Assembly: GCA_934772525.1 (NCBI GenBank)
Contig: CAKVMI010000004.1
Span: 147,146-211,145, forward strand
Direction of reading: 5' to 3'
DNA: 64,000 nucleotides
From: an uncultured Clostridia bacterium
GTDB lineage: Bacteria > Bacillota > Clostridia > Christensenellales > UBA1242
The position numbers and the translations under genes are program-made. The notes under the pieces were generated by a model, which worked only from the letters and a program-made list of their open reading frames with translations, was not told the DNA's origin and searched no databases. Shown piece by piece: positions 25,040 to 33,881 of this stretch; position 1 is the first letter of the stretch, and every line of letters begins with the position of its first letter.

Positions 25040-25987
25040 TTACGTCTTGTCTTCTAAGTATTTTATCATTTCATCTATTGTGTTTAGTTTACAAATATCT
25101 ATTCTAAGTTTTGTTGAATTATCTAAATTCTTAACATAAGCCAAAATATGTTTTTTCATTTCCATTGACACACTTGTATATGCATTATTTTTTAAAAGTA
25201 AGGCGGAATGTTCTTTAATTTGTTCAATCTTTTCTTTAAGTGATAAATCAATGGTTTTGTTACATTTAATTTCTTCAAAAATTTCAGGTCTTCCTACCGC
25301 ACCACGACCAATCATAACTCCACTTACCCCGCATTCTTCCATTAAATATTTAAAATCAAAGTAAGTCAAACAATCTCCGCTCGCAATTACGGGTATACCA
25401 ACTGCTTTTGTTACTTCCTTTAGTTTTTCCCAATCGGAATGCCCAGCGTATCCTTGATTTCTTGTTCTTGGGTGAAAAGTTATAAAACTAGCCCCCGCCC
25501 TTTCACACATTTTTGCAAAATTAATATAAACTAAATTTTCATCACTCACACCGCTCCTAAATTTTACCGAAACTGGCTTAGTTGTATTTTTCACACAAGT
25601 TCTTATTATTTCTTCTGCAAGCGAAATATTTTCCAAAAGTGCCGAGCCTTCACCGTTTTTTACAATTTTTGGTGCCGGGCAACCCATATTTATATCAATT
25701 ATATCAAAATCTTTAACTAAGTCTAATTTTAGTACTTCTTCAAAATCTTTTGGGTCGTGTCCAAAAAGTTGTAAGGCAATCGGATGTTCACTTTGGTTCG
25801 TTTCCATAAGAAGTTTTGTTTTTTCACTATCGTGCAATATTGCTTTAACACTAACCATTTCTGTAAAGACTATGCCCGCACCATATTTTCTGCACAACGT
25901 ACGAAAACCAATGTCGGTATAACCCGCCATTGGTGCAAGTAATAATGGATGTGTGTTTAAATAATCTTTTATATTAAAATTTTCCAT
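25040..25987 (-). CDS. dusB: tRNA-dihydrouridine synthase (DusB/NifR3 type)
   Basis: A 315-residue flavin enzyme that reduces uridines in tRNA. LLLAPMAGYTDIGFR near the start is the FMN-binding opening; IDINMGCPAPKIVKNGEGSALL carries the catalytic Cys, followed by KFRSG, HPRTRNQGYAGHSDW and the FMN phosphate loop GVMIGRGAVGRPEIF. The C-terminal helical tRNA-binding domain is short. The gene lies upstream of pgk on the same strand but the pgk promoter falls between them. Confidence 0.93.
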   Translation of the reverse strand: MENFNIKDYLNTHPLLLAPMAGYTDIGFRTLCRKYGAGIVFTEMVSVKAILHDSEKTKLLMETNQSEHPIALQLFGHDPKDFEEVLKLDLVKDFDIIDINMGCPAPKIVKNGEGSALLENISLAEEIIRTCVKNTTKPVSVKFRSGVSDENLVYINFAKMCERAGASFITFHPRTRNQGYAGHSDWEKLKEVTKAVGIPVIASGDCLTYFDFKYLMEECGVSGVMIGRGAVGRPEIFEEIKCNKTIDLSLKEKIEQIKEHSALLLKNNAYTSVSMEMKKHILAYVKNLDNSTKLRIDICKLNTIDEMIKYLEDKT

Positions 25988-26067
25988 AACAATATGATAC
26001 TACAAAAGATTATTAAACACAATCAATTCAAAGAAAAAAACAAAAGGTCAAAGTAAGTCAAATTAAA

Positions 26068-26343
26068 TTATTCACTTATTGCAGTTTTTAACTCTTTGCC
26101 CGCTTTAAAGGTCATTACTTTCATTGCAGGAATTTCCATTCTCTCCTTGGTTTGCGGATTTGTGGTAATTCTGCTCGCACGATTTTTAACACCAAATTTA
26201 CCAAACCCCGAGATTTTTACTTCTTGTCCGTTTTTCAATTCAGCCTTTATAAGTTTACCTATTGCAAAAAGGGCTTCCCTCGCCTCCTTTTGTGTTAAGC
26301 CTGCTTCTGTGCTAACGCCTTTTATTAAATCATTTTTGTTCAT
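26068..26343 (-). CDS. hup: HU-family DNA-binding protein
   Basis: A 91-residue histone-like protein that bends and compacts DNA as a dimer. The N-terminus MNKNDLIKGVSTEAGLTQKEA, the GFGKFGVKNRASR core and the DNA-clasping arm with NPQTKERMEIPA are all typical of HU. The length is standard. It is preceded by a good ribosome binding site and stands between dusB and the flippase gene. Confidence 0.97.
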   Translation of the reverse strand: MNKNDLIKGVSTEAGLTQKEAREALFAIGKLIKAELKNGQEVKISGFGKFGVKNRASRITTNPQTKERMEIPAMKVMTFKAGKELKTAISE

Positions 26344-26400
26344 AAATTTATCTCCTTAAACTTATTTTAATAAATGATTTACTTTTTATCTTAATATTAT

Positions 26401-27918
26401 TCAGTGTTTTAAATTATTATTTGTCTTAATTTTTTTTACTGCGATAATTGACACATAAATTGTAAAAATTAAAACCAATATTGTTAAAAATGCAAATATT
26501 ATGGCTATAATGTAATTTAATTTGATTGCATATAAACTATAAAGCAGTCTAATACCTACAACTACACCCGAACCTATTAATATGCTTAACAGATTTTTTA
26601 TTGAACCAAATTGCATTCCTTTAATGCACATAAATATGCTATTTAGGAGTGACAGAATTATATAAAACAATACATTAGATAACTCTACGCCAATAATTCC
26701 GAGTTTTGGAATGATAAGTATTTCAAATAGTAGTTTTGAAACCGATGCTACAACTAACGATATTATTGGAAGATATAACATTTTTTTGCCTTGCAGTATT
26801 GTTGATTGAATTTGAGATAACCCAGCAAAAAATATACCCAAAGAACCTATTTTTAAAAGTGTACAAGATAAATCGAATTCCGTCGAATCTAATTTTGCAC
26901 CATACACCAAGGCTAATATTTCGTTTGAAAAAAGTAAGAAAGTTACACAAAACAATGAAACCAAAAACGTCGTAATAGTGATTATTTTTTTAGATTTGTC
27001 GGCAAACTCATCGGGATTTAATTTTACTAGGTCGGGCAACAACAAAACGTCTATTGCAAGAAATGCGGAGTTTGGCAAATTAATAAGCGACGACACTGCA
27101 CCACGGCTAAGACCGAATAATTTTGTTGCAGAAATATGAGAATATCCAATATATTCTAGTAATCTAACTATTAGCGTAGAATCTATAAATTGAGTTAACG
27201 GTAAAATTATAGAAGTAATACTCGCAAGAATTGCAAATATCCAAAACTTCTTTGTGTCAAAATTAGATGTTTGTTCGGTATATTTTTTTTCGTGATTATT
27301 TATTACTGCTATTGTATAAAATGATGCAATAATTGCACTACAAAAAATTCCCAAAAACACGCCAAGAACGGCATAAATTAAGCCATACGGCAATAAAATA
27401 TACGAAAATAAAACCGCTAAAATTAGTTTAGTAATTTGCTCAATAAAGTCTGAAACTGCATATTTGGTTATGAGTCTATATCCCCTAACCGCACCACGAA
27501 ATACCGAAAGAACGGACACAGAAACAATAGTTAATGCAACGCCAAAATAAATTATATATAAATTTTCATTTCCTTGCAACAAAGCAATTTGTTTACTAAA
27601 AATTACTATAAAAGTGGCAATTATTCCCGCTATTAAAATTGAAAATGCAACGGCATATCTAATAACTCTTCTATTTTTTACTTCGTTTCCGCTCGCAACA
27701 AACATAGTTAGAGCAGTCGAATTACCTACCGAAGATAAAGTATAAGAAAACACAAACAAAGGAAACGCCAATTGGTAATAACCTATTCCAATTGTCCCAA
27801 TAATGTAAATTATGATTATCTTAAAAAGTACACTTGCAATTTTAGAAAAAGCACTCACCGTGGTGAGTGCTACTACCCCTTTGTAGTTAAATATTGCACG
27901 AGAATTCTTCCACTGCAT
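26401..27918 (-). CDS. Oligosaccharide flippase, SpoVB/MurJ-like (MOP superfamily)
   Basis: A 505-residue integral membrane protein with about 12-14 hydrophobic segments and very low charge, starting MQWKNSRAIFNYKGVVALTTVSAFSKIASVL. It has the layout of polysaccharide-lipid flippases of the MOP superfamily (SpoVB, YtgP, MurJ). In spore-formers such proteins translocate wall precursors or act in cortex synthesis. Segment NLPNSAFLAIDVLLLPDLV is typical of the SpoVB group. No strong ribosome binding site is seen; the gene starts 24 bases after the stop of the exported-protein gene, so coupling is likely. Exact substrate is unknown. Confidence 0.85.
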   Translation of the reverse strand: MQWKNSRAIFNYKGVVALTTVSAFSKIASVLFKIIIIYIIGTIGIGYYQLAFPLFVFSYTLSSVGNSTALTMFVASGNEVKNRRVIRYAVAFSILIAGIIATFIVIFSKQIALLQGNENLYIIYFGVALTIVSVSVLSVFRGAVRGYRLITKYAVSDFIEQITKLILAVLFSYILLPYGLIYAVLGVFLGIFCSAIIASFYTIAVINNHEKKYTEQTSNFDTKKFWIFAILASITSIILPLTQFIDSTLIVRLLEYIGYSHISATKLFGLSRGAVSSLINLPNSAFLAIDVLLLPDLVKLNPDEFADKSKKIITITTFLVSLFCVTFLLFSNEILALVYGAKLDSTEFDLSCTLLKIGSLGIFFAGLSQIQSTILQGKKMLYLPIISLVVASVSKLLFEILIIPKLGIIGVELSNVLFYIILSLLNSIFMCIKGMQFGSIKNLLSILIGSGVVVGIRLLYSLYAIKLNYIIAIIFAFLTILVLIFTIYVSIIAVKKIKTNNNLKH

Positions 27919-27942
27919 ACGATTAGTATGCTAAAAAAGTTC

Positions 27943-28512
27943 TTAAATATTTACTACTTCTAATTGTATTTTAATATCCGCTGAAGCAATACTCTTCTTT
28001 GCATCTGCATCTAGCCACACTACAATAGTTACTTCAAGATTTTGAACCGATTCTCCCTTAGTTAGGCAAGCACCAACTTCACTCCCTTTAATTGCCTTAC
28101 TCTTCTTGTCTAACACCGCAATTCTAATATTATCCAAATTTTCGTCTTCGCCCGCAGTTAGTGAGCAGGATACCAATTTTATACACCAGTTTGTTGTAGT
28201 ATTGATAAAGCAAGTGGCATACGCACCTTCTGAACCTATATTATCATTAATTGTTGATGGTACTTGAGTTGTATTGTCTTCTTCGCCCGTCGCTGGTCTT
28301 ACTCCAAGCCCAGAGGATATTACCTTTAACTCCGTTATACTTTCGCCCGATTCATTTGTTACACTGGTATTATCTTTTGCGAAAATTTCAATACTTTTTA
28401 CTTCTACTTTTTCTTTTTGAACTTTAAACGCTGAAAGCGTTGCACCTACGCAAATAATTAGAACTAAAATTAAAATTCCTGTTATTGTTGTTGCTATCGT
28501 CTTCTTTTCCAT
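27943..28512 (-). CDS. Exported anchored protein, unknown
   Basis: A 189-residue protein with a short basic start, one hydrophobic segment (about residues 7-29, rich in Ile/Leu/Val) that could be a signal peptide or anchor, then an extracellular part of about 155 residues with a beta-rich, Asp/Asn/Thr-rich composition and four Cys in the middle. I do not recognise it; the layout resembles TasA/camelysin-like exported proteins, but I cannot show that. The ATG at 28510-28512 has AGGAG 10 bases upstream. It sits in the surface-protein cluster beside the flippase. Confidence 0.65.
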   Translation of the reverse strand: MEKKTIATTITGILILVLIICVGATLSAFKVQKEKVEVKSIEIFAKDNTSVTNESGESITELKVISSGLGVRPATGEEDNTTQVPSTINDNIGSEGAYATCFINTTTNWCIKLVSCSLTAGEDENLDNIRIAVLDKKSKAIKGSEVGACLTKGESVQNLEVTIVVWLDADAKKSIASADIKIQLEVVNI

Positions 28513-28570
28513 CAAAACATATCTCCTAAATATTTAATTTAAGTATTGACAGAAATTTTTCAAATAAACA

Positions 28571-28598
28571 AAAAACCTAACGAAACTTCGTTAGATTT
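28571..28598 (-). terminator. Terminator after the 65-residue membrane protein
   Basis: Arms ctaacgaa and ttcgttag with a two-base loop, followed on the minus strand by a T run; a clean intrinsic terminator. Confidence 0.8.
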
Positions 28599-28614
28599 TT
28601 GCTATATGTATAAA

Positions 28615-28812
28615 TTATATTTCTTCTTCGTGTTTTTGATTAACAATTTCTCTCCAAGCAGTAATAGATGTAATGATACCTAAAACTACAACAACGGAAA
28701 GTAATATTACAGAAACCACGTCAAAATGCCTAATAACCGCACATACAATACTTACAGCTAAGCAAACAATAACAGTTATAATGCTTCCTATTAATAATTT
28801 TTTTGTTACCAT
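28615..28812 (-). CDS. Small two-segment membrane protein, unknown
   Basis: A 65-residue protein with two hydrophobic segments (about residues 5-24 and 29-50) and a basic C-terminal tail ending KHEEEI. A GGGGGAAGG site precedes the ATG. No family is recognised. It has the same promoter architecture as the 78-residue membrane protein at 22689-22925, and its own terminator, so it is a single-gene unit. Confidence 0.6.
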   Translation of the reverse strand: MVTKKLLIGSIITVIVCLAVSIVCAVIRHFDVVSVILLSVVVVLGIITSITAWREIVNQKHEEEI

Positions 28813-28840
28813 TTCAACCTTCCCCCTTAATTGTGTTAGT

Positions 28841-28869
28841 ATTATAACACATTATGTAAAAAATTTCAA
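28841..28869 (-). promoter_or_regulatory. Promoter with palindromic spacer, site B
   Basis: Minus-strand TTGAAA (28864-28869), a 17-base spacer and TATAAT (28841-28846). The spacer holds the palindrome ACATTATGT (28849-28857), at the same place as in site A. Confidence 0.65.
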
Positions 28870-28887
28870 TAGGTTACTAATAAAAAG

Positions 28888-29142
28888 TTAATTTTTTTTT
28901 AGTTTGTAAACAGTTACACTAGCATTTACAAACACCTTCTTTTCAATCCTATCGTTATTAAATTCTTTGCGAACTAAATCTTTTAGAACTCTACCGCCAT
29001 GATAACCATGAATTATAGCTAGTCCATCTATATTTCTATCTGCCATTTGTACTTCGTAAATTATTTCAGATAATGCTTCTTCTCTAGTAAGCCCGTGAAG
29101 GTCTATCTTTTTTATATTGCCATATAAAAAACTATCATTCAT
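28888..29142 (-). CDS. Smr-domain protein (MutS2-type C-terminal domain alone)
   Basis: An 84-residue protein that is a stand-alone Smr domain. KIDLHGLTREEA is the conserved DLHG opening and IIHGYHGGRVLKDLVR corresponds to the HGxGxGxLR motif (with Tyr-His-Gly-Gly). Smr domains nick or bind nucleic acid in MutS2. It starts 3 bases after the stop of the 717-residue surface protein, which is tight coupling to an unrelated exported protein. Confidence 0.85.
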   Translation of the reverse strand: MNDSFLYGNIKKIDLHGLTREEALSEIIYEVQMADRNIDGLAIIHGYHGGRVLKDLVRKEFNNDRIEKKVFVNASVTVYKLKKN

Positions 29143-29145
29143 AAA

Positions 29146-31299
29146 TTAACCTATAGTGAAATGTATAGTTTTTGTCAAGTTAAAGAAGCCAAATTTTATT
29201 TGCAATTTTCCTTTAATAGAGCCTTCTACTGTTATATCTAAAATATTTTCAACATCCGATATTGTAACACCATCACCAAGGTCTAAAGATTTTAGTGTAA
29301 CACCATCTGTTTCGTAAGTGGTGTCGCATTTTTTGTAACTAACTGTACAAGTAACTTGTTGGCTTTTATCGTCAGTTGATGTATCCGTTGCAGAAGAGAT
29401 ATTTAATTTATAATAAGAACCATTTAATTTAAATATGTAATAAGTATTATTATCGTTTGCTACTTTTGCTAAACTCTCTGCAATATTAGAGTTGTCGGAA
29501 AATGCCCCAACTACTCTTATAGCATCTTTTTGATTTGCAATATCGCCTACGCCATTTCTGAAATCAACGCCCGATTGACTTGACTCATTAATCAATTCTT
29601 TAAATTCATTACCATTAGTTTCATATAAGTCATCAATTGTAAACCTTACATCACGTGAGTTTTGGTTTGCAATCAAACTACTATAACTTGATACATATCT
29701 AGAATCCCAATAAGTTGCAAAGAACTTAAATCTTACTAGAATGTAGTTGTTATTGTAAGTATTACTCATGGTAGAATTAACTTCTAATTTAATTCTTTTC
29801 CCTTCGTTATATACTTTAATAGAATTACCTTTTTCATCGGTAAATAAATTGCAAGGACTTCCATCTGTAGTGCTAACTGTGTAAATTCCAAGAATACCCT
29901 TTTCGATACCCTTATCAATATTAGACCTTAATAATATAGTGTAACCCTTTGAAACTGCATATCTATTCATACTGGCATCAACTACTCTAATTGCACCAGT
30001 TTTACTATTTTCATCTAAATCTAAACTATTATCATCATTACACTTAATTTTCCAATCTTCAATAGCACTGCCATTTACACTTAAAAGGTTTTGTTCAAAG
30101 TATTTAACTTCTATTTCACCCTTATCACCAGTGTATTTATGTGTAAATGTAAATTTATAACTTGTAGCATCATCAGATACAAAACCTTCGCCAGCTACAA
30201 TTCTATAGTACTTAGAACCATCTTCCTTTGTTATTGTAAATACAACCTTTCCGCTTGCATCCTTATATTCAGCTGAATTACTTGTGCTACCATAATCAAA
30301 TAAAATATGTGCAAGTTCGGTGTCTGTGCTTGTTGCATTTGTGTCACTAACGCTTACTCTAAAATCAGAAGCATTAAATTCACCAATGTTTTTAAATGCT
30401 TCATCGTATGCAATATTAATTTTTGCATAAAAGTCCCCAATACTTGAAGCACTTGTTGGGTCTAAATAAACAATATTTTTGTGATTATCACTAAATGATA
30501 GTCCACCACCTTCAGATTCGTGTGCAAATTCAAATTTCAAATATGCCTTTCTTTCAACCAAACTAATGGTAATAGGAATGTTCTTTGAAACTACCGAACC
30601 CTTGGTTGTATTTTGATAAATACCTAAATAAACGGTTACAATTTTGTTATCAATATTTGTATATGGAACTACTACAATTTTTCTATTTTCAGCATCTATC
30701 CATACATTTTGGATAGCGTTTTTATCAAAACTTGTAACTTGTAACTTATCCATATTGCCATCTAATGGGCTAATTTCAAATGGAATGTAATGCTCTAAAC
30801 CATCTTTTTGTATTTCAATAACTTGGTTTGTATTAACATCTACAACTTCGTTGTCAAAATCATATATAGTAACATTTTGTACATCAATACTTTTTACTAC
30901 AATATCGCAACTATCTTGTATGCTAGACTTTGATTTGCTTTTTACTACTATTTTAGCAGAACCTTCTCCAACCGCCTTAATCTTTATTTTACCTTCTTCG
31001 GTTATGCTAACTTGTGCAACGCTAGAATTAGATGAACTTACGCTAAACGCTTGGTTTGCGTTAGATGGATATACGGATACATTGTATGATACTTCGTCAT
31101 ACTCTGGGTTTCCTACATACAATTCAGAATACGCCCCGCCGATTGATATATCCTTAACTGCGGAACTATTAATTTTATCAAAAATAACATAACCAACTAT
31201 TCCAAGGACAACGACTATTGCAAGCACTAACATTACCTTTGGGAAGGTTATTTTACTCTTCTTTTTACCTGAACTTGTGTTTGTATTTTTTTTACTCAT
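29146..31299 (-). CDS. Large exported protein with N-terminal anchor and BIG2-like domain
   Basis: A 717-residue protein with a lysine-rich N-terminus and one hydrophobic anchor (about residues 22-44). The outer part begins with a bacterial Ig-like BIG2-type domain (SYNVSVYPSNANQAFSV, then SSNSSVAQVSI and VGEGSAKIVVKS), followed by several hundred Thr/Asn/Ser-rich beta-type residues and a C-terminal FNLTKTIHFTIG. There is no sortase signal. This suits a cell-surface structural or adhesive role. GGGTGA precedes the ATG. It forms a group with the 765- and 710-residue exported proteins upstream. Confidence 0.8.
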   Translation of the reverse strand: MSKKNTNTSSGKKKSKITFPKVMLVLAIVVVLGIVGYVIFDKINSSAVKDISIGGAYSELYVGNPEYDEVSYNVSVYPSNANQAFSVSSSNSSVAQVSITEEGKIKIKAVGEGSAKIVVKSKSKSSIQDSCDIVVKSIDVQNVTIYDFDNEVVDVNTNQVIEIQKDGLEHYIPFEISPLDGNMDKLQVTSFDKNAIQNVWIDAENRKIVVVPYTNIDNKIVTVYLGIYQNTTKGSVVSKNIPITISLVERKAYLKFEFAHESEGGGLSFSDNHKNIVYLDPTSASSIGDFYAKINIAYDEAFKNIGEFNASDFRVSVSDTNATSTDTELAHILFDYGSTSNSAEYKDASGKVVFTITKEDGSKYYRIVAGEGFVSDDATSYKFTFTHKYTGDKGEIEVKYFEQNLLSVNGSAIEDWKIKCNDDNSLDLDENSKTGAIRVVDASMNRYAVSKGYTILLRSNIDKGIEKGILGIYTVSTTDGSPCNLFTDEKGNSIKVYNEGKRIKLEVNSTMSNTYNNNYILVRFKFFATYWDSRYVSSYSSLIANQNSRDVRFTIDDLYETNGNEFKELINESSQSGVDFRNGVGDIANQKDAIRVVGAFSDNSNIAESLAKVANDNNTYYIFKLNGSYYKLNISSATDTSTDDKSQQVTCTVSYKKCDTTYETDGVTLKSLDLGDGVTISDVENILDITVEGSIKGKLQIKFGFFNLTKTIHFTIG

Positions 31300-31403
31300 C
31301 TACACTTCACCCATTTTCTATTAGTATGTTCATTATTAGTTTAATTATTTTATAAAAATAAGTCAAATAAAAACAACACCTTTAAAAGAAAACAAAAAAA
31401 ATA

Positions 31404-31436
31404 AAAAGGTTCAAACCAAACGGAATGAACCTTTTA
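31404..31436 (-). terminator. Terminator after the GLUG-like protein
   Basis: Arms aaaaggttc and gaacctttt form a hairpin; the minus strand continues in T-rich sequence. Confidence 0.75.
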
Positions 31437-31450
31437 TTCTTATTTTATGA

Positions 31451-33748
31451 TTAGTTCATATAACTAAAACTTCTTAAATCTGTTTCTTGTCCTGCAATAT
31501 TTATTTTACCATAAGTTTTCATTGTTAAGTCGCCCTTAGAAATACTGAATTGATTAGTTTTTCCAAAACCCGCAACCGAACCGATTGTGTAATTTTTAAC
31601 GGTTGAAATATCGGTCTTCACATCAAACTTTACCTTAACGCTAGAAACGGCTACCTTTGATAGGTTAACACTTCCCTTTCCACCTTCACTAATTGCAATT
31701 AAACTACCAAATACACCAAGGGAATATTTTTCGTTTTCATTTGAAGTATTAGCGTTATTTACGGTAATAACAACCGATGTGTTACGTAAATCTAACTTAC
31801 CCGTTTTATTTATAATACCAACTACACCACTTGCAATATATGATTTAGCAGAATACGCTTTACCTTCAACTTCTGGGAGAGTTCTAATTGTAGAACTTAC
31901 ATTACAATTAAATACATTTGTGCTTCCTACAGCAAAACCAATCATACCAGAAGCATTAATTGTATCATATAAATTAACCATAACATTAATGTTACTAATA
32001 GTACTATCTTCGGCATAAACTACAAAACCGCTTACCATATATGAATCTGTTTTTGATAGAACTTTCTCTTCTTTCAAATTGCTTAATCTTGCACAATAAA
32101 TTTCAGCGTACATATCGACATTTCTATCTTCAGTTTCAGACGCATAATATATTCTACCAAAATTACTATAAGCAAAGCCACCAGCTTGGTAAATTGTTTT
32201 TAGGCTAACATTTGCTATGTATTGCTTATCGAATTCTTCATTATAATTTATATCGCTATGATTAAATAATACGAAACCTGTTGCAATATTTGCACTAATA
32301 TTTGCGTTTTCTACTGCTGAATTTGTTATTGTACCATAGTTTGTTGTTACAAAACCTGTTGCACATGTATCAACTATTTTTGTTCCTAAATCTTCAGAAT
32401 TTATAGTAATATCATTTACATAACAATTTGTTATTTCATTACCTTTATTAACTGTGCTTACAAAACCTGCAATATTAACTTCTTTGCCCTTCTTTAATAC
32501 AGCTGTTAATTTAGTATTTTTAACGGAAACATTAATAATTTTACAACTATTACCAGCACCACCAACTACCCCAATAGCACCAGCAACAACAGATTGTTCG
32601 TCATCAGAAACTTTAATTGTAGGACAAACAATACAATTTTCAACTGTAACATTACGACCGGCTCTACCTATAAACCCAGCAACACTACTTGAAAGTACCT
32701 TTTCGCCATCCATAAAACCAACGCCTGTAGCATCGATATTAGCTTGTACATTAGTGTCTGTAATTTCAGAATCCATAGCAACACCAACAAGCCCGGCAAC
32801 TGGACTATCGAAAATTCCATATGTACTAGATGCGTTTAATGAAGAAACAATCTTACCATTTACACGGATACCATCTAATGTAACATTTTCAATATATCCT
32901 GCTAAAAGTGCTACACTAGACATACTATTAATTGACTTGAATTCTTCTTTTGATTTAAAAGCCTTAGTGTCTATTTTTGATGTATCAATAGATGCATTAT
33001 TTAAAGTTAAATTCTTAATTTCGGTTTTTTGTGTGCTGGTTCCAGCAACTACGCCAAAGAAACCTAAAAGCATTGATTTTGATGAACCGCTGGTAGAAAT
33101 ATAATTTTTAAAATTACTTGTATCAACCGTTATCTTCATGTTGTTAATTTTAAACCCATTACCATCATAGTGCGACATAAATGGATAACTTAAAGAACCT
33201 AAAGGAGTCCAATTTCCACCATTGTAACTAGAAAGATCTAAAGGTGCCTTTTGAACATAGTAAACACCACTATTTTTCTTATTAAAATGATTTACTAAAT
33301 CTTCTATTCTTACAATAACGAAAGGATTATCTTTTGTACCATTACCTTCATTGTAAACATTAATATGTAATGTTATTTGATTGTCATTTAATATAATTGT
33401 TGCAGAAGCTTCACCTTCACTAGTTGCAGTAAATGTGCCATTTTCATTTTTTGTAATGAAAGGGAAACTTTCACCAATTTTTTCATAGTTATTTACAAAG
33501 TATTCACTATCAACAGTGTCACCAACTAGATAATATAAGTGCTTATTGTATTTATTATATTCAATATCGTCCGCAGTATCGCCACCAAAATTATCATCTG
33601 GTTGAGTAATGCTAGAATTGTTACCATTGTCATTAGGAACGTTTACATCATCCCCCTTTGGTTTGCTTGCAATGGTAAATATAACAAGGGCTGTAACTAC
33701 TAAAATAGCAATTATAGATGAAACTATAAGTATAATTCTCTTTTTCAT
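31451..33748 (-). CDS. Exported GLUG-like repeat protein with N-terminal anchor
   Basis: A 765-residue protein. The first 30 residues are an anchor or signal (KKRIILIVSSIIAILVVTAL). A low-complexity Asn/Asp linker and a short Ig-like part follow. After GTKDNPFVIVRIEDL the rest is a long parallel-beta repeat region with recurring hydrophobic steps (for example WTPLGSL..F..HYDGNGFKINNMKI and repeated AGFV/GFV elements), characteristic of GLUG-type repeats in bacterial surface proteins. Such folds bind or modify glycans or act as adhesins. The ATG at 33746-33748 follows GGGGGGA; the longer frame reaches into its promoter. It is the first gene after a perfect promoter. Confidence 0.8.
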   Translation of the reverse strand: MKKRIILIVSSIIAILVVTALVIFTIASKPKGDDVNVPNDNGNNSSITQPDDNFGGDTADDIEYNKYNKHLYYLVGDTVDSEYFVNNYEKIGESFPFITKNENGTFTATSEGEASATIILNDNQITLHINVYNEGNGTKDNPFVIVRIEDLVNHFNKKNSGVYYVQKAPLDLSSYNGGNWTPLGSLSYPFMSHYDGNGFKINNMKITVDTSNFKNYISTSGSSKSMLLGFFGVVAGTSTQKTEIKNLTLNNASIDTSKIDTKAFKSKEEFKSINSMSSVALLAGYIENVTLDGIRVNGKIVSSLNASSTYGIFDSPVAGLVGVAMDSEITDTNVQANIDATGVGFMDGEKVLSSSVAGFIGRAGRNVTVENCIVCPTIKVSDDEQSVVAGAIGVVGGAGNSCKIINVSVKNTKLTAVLKKGKEVNIAGFVSTVNKGNEITNCYVNDITINSEDLGTKIVDTCATGFVTTNYGTITNSAVENANISANIATGFVLFNHSDINYNEEFDKQYIANVSLKTIYQAGGFAYSNFGRIYYASETEDRNVDMYAEIYCARLSNLKEEKVLSKTDSYMVSGFVVYAEDSTISNINVMVNLYDTINASGMIGFAVGSTNVFNCNVSSTIRTLPEVEGKAYSAKSYIASGVVGIINKTGKLDLRNTSVVITVNNANTSNENEKYSLGVFGSLIAISEGGKGSVNLSKVAVSSVKVKFDVKTDISTVKNYTIGSVAGFGKTNQFSISKGDLTMKTYGKINIAGQETDLRSFSYMN

Positions 33749-33788
33749 AATATATATCCCCCCGAAATCTATATTATATTGTGCTGAA

Positions 33789-33817
33789 ATTATACTACAT
33801 TTAGCCAAATCTGTCAA
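33789..33817 (-). promoter_or_regulatory. Promoter of the GLUG-like gene
   Basis: Perfect minus-strand TTGACA (33812-33817) and TATAAT (33789-33794) with the optimal 17-base spacer, 41 bases before the ATG. Confidence 0.8.
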
Positions 33818-33833
33818 TACCATTTCACAAAAA

Positions 33834-33866
33834 AATCACCCAAATTATTCACAATTTGAGTGATTT
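33834..33866 (-). terminator. Terminator after the BIG2 lipoprotein
   Basis: Arms aatcacccaaatt and aatttgagtgatt (one mismatch) form a hairpin 16 bases past the stop, with a T run on the minus strand. Confidence 0.8.
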
Positions 33867-33881
33867 CTTTAATTGTTTTTT

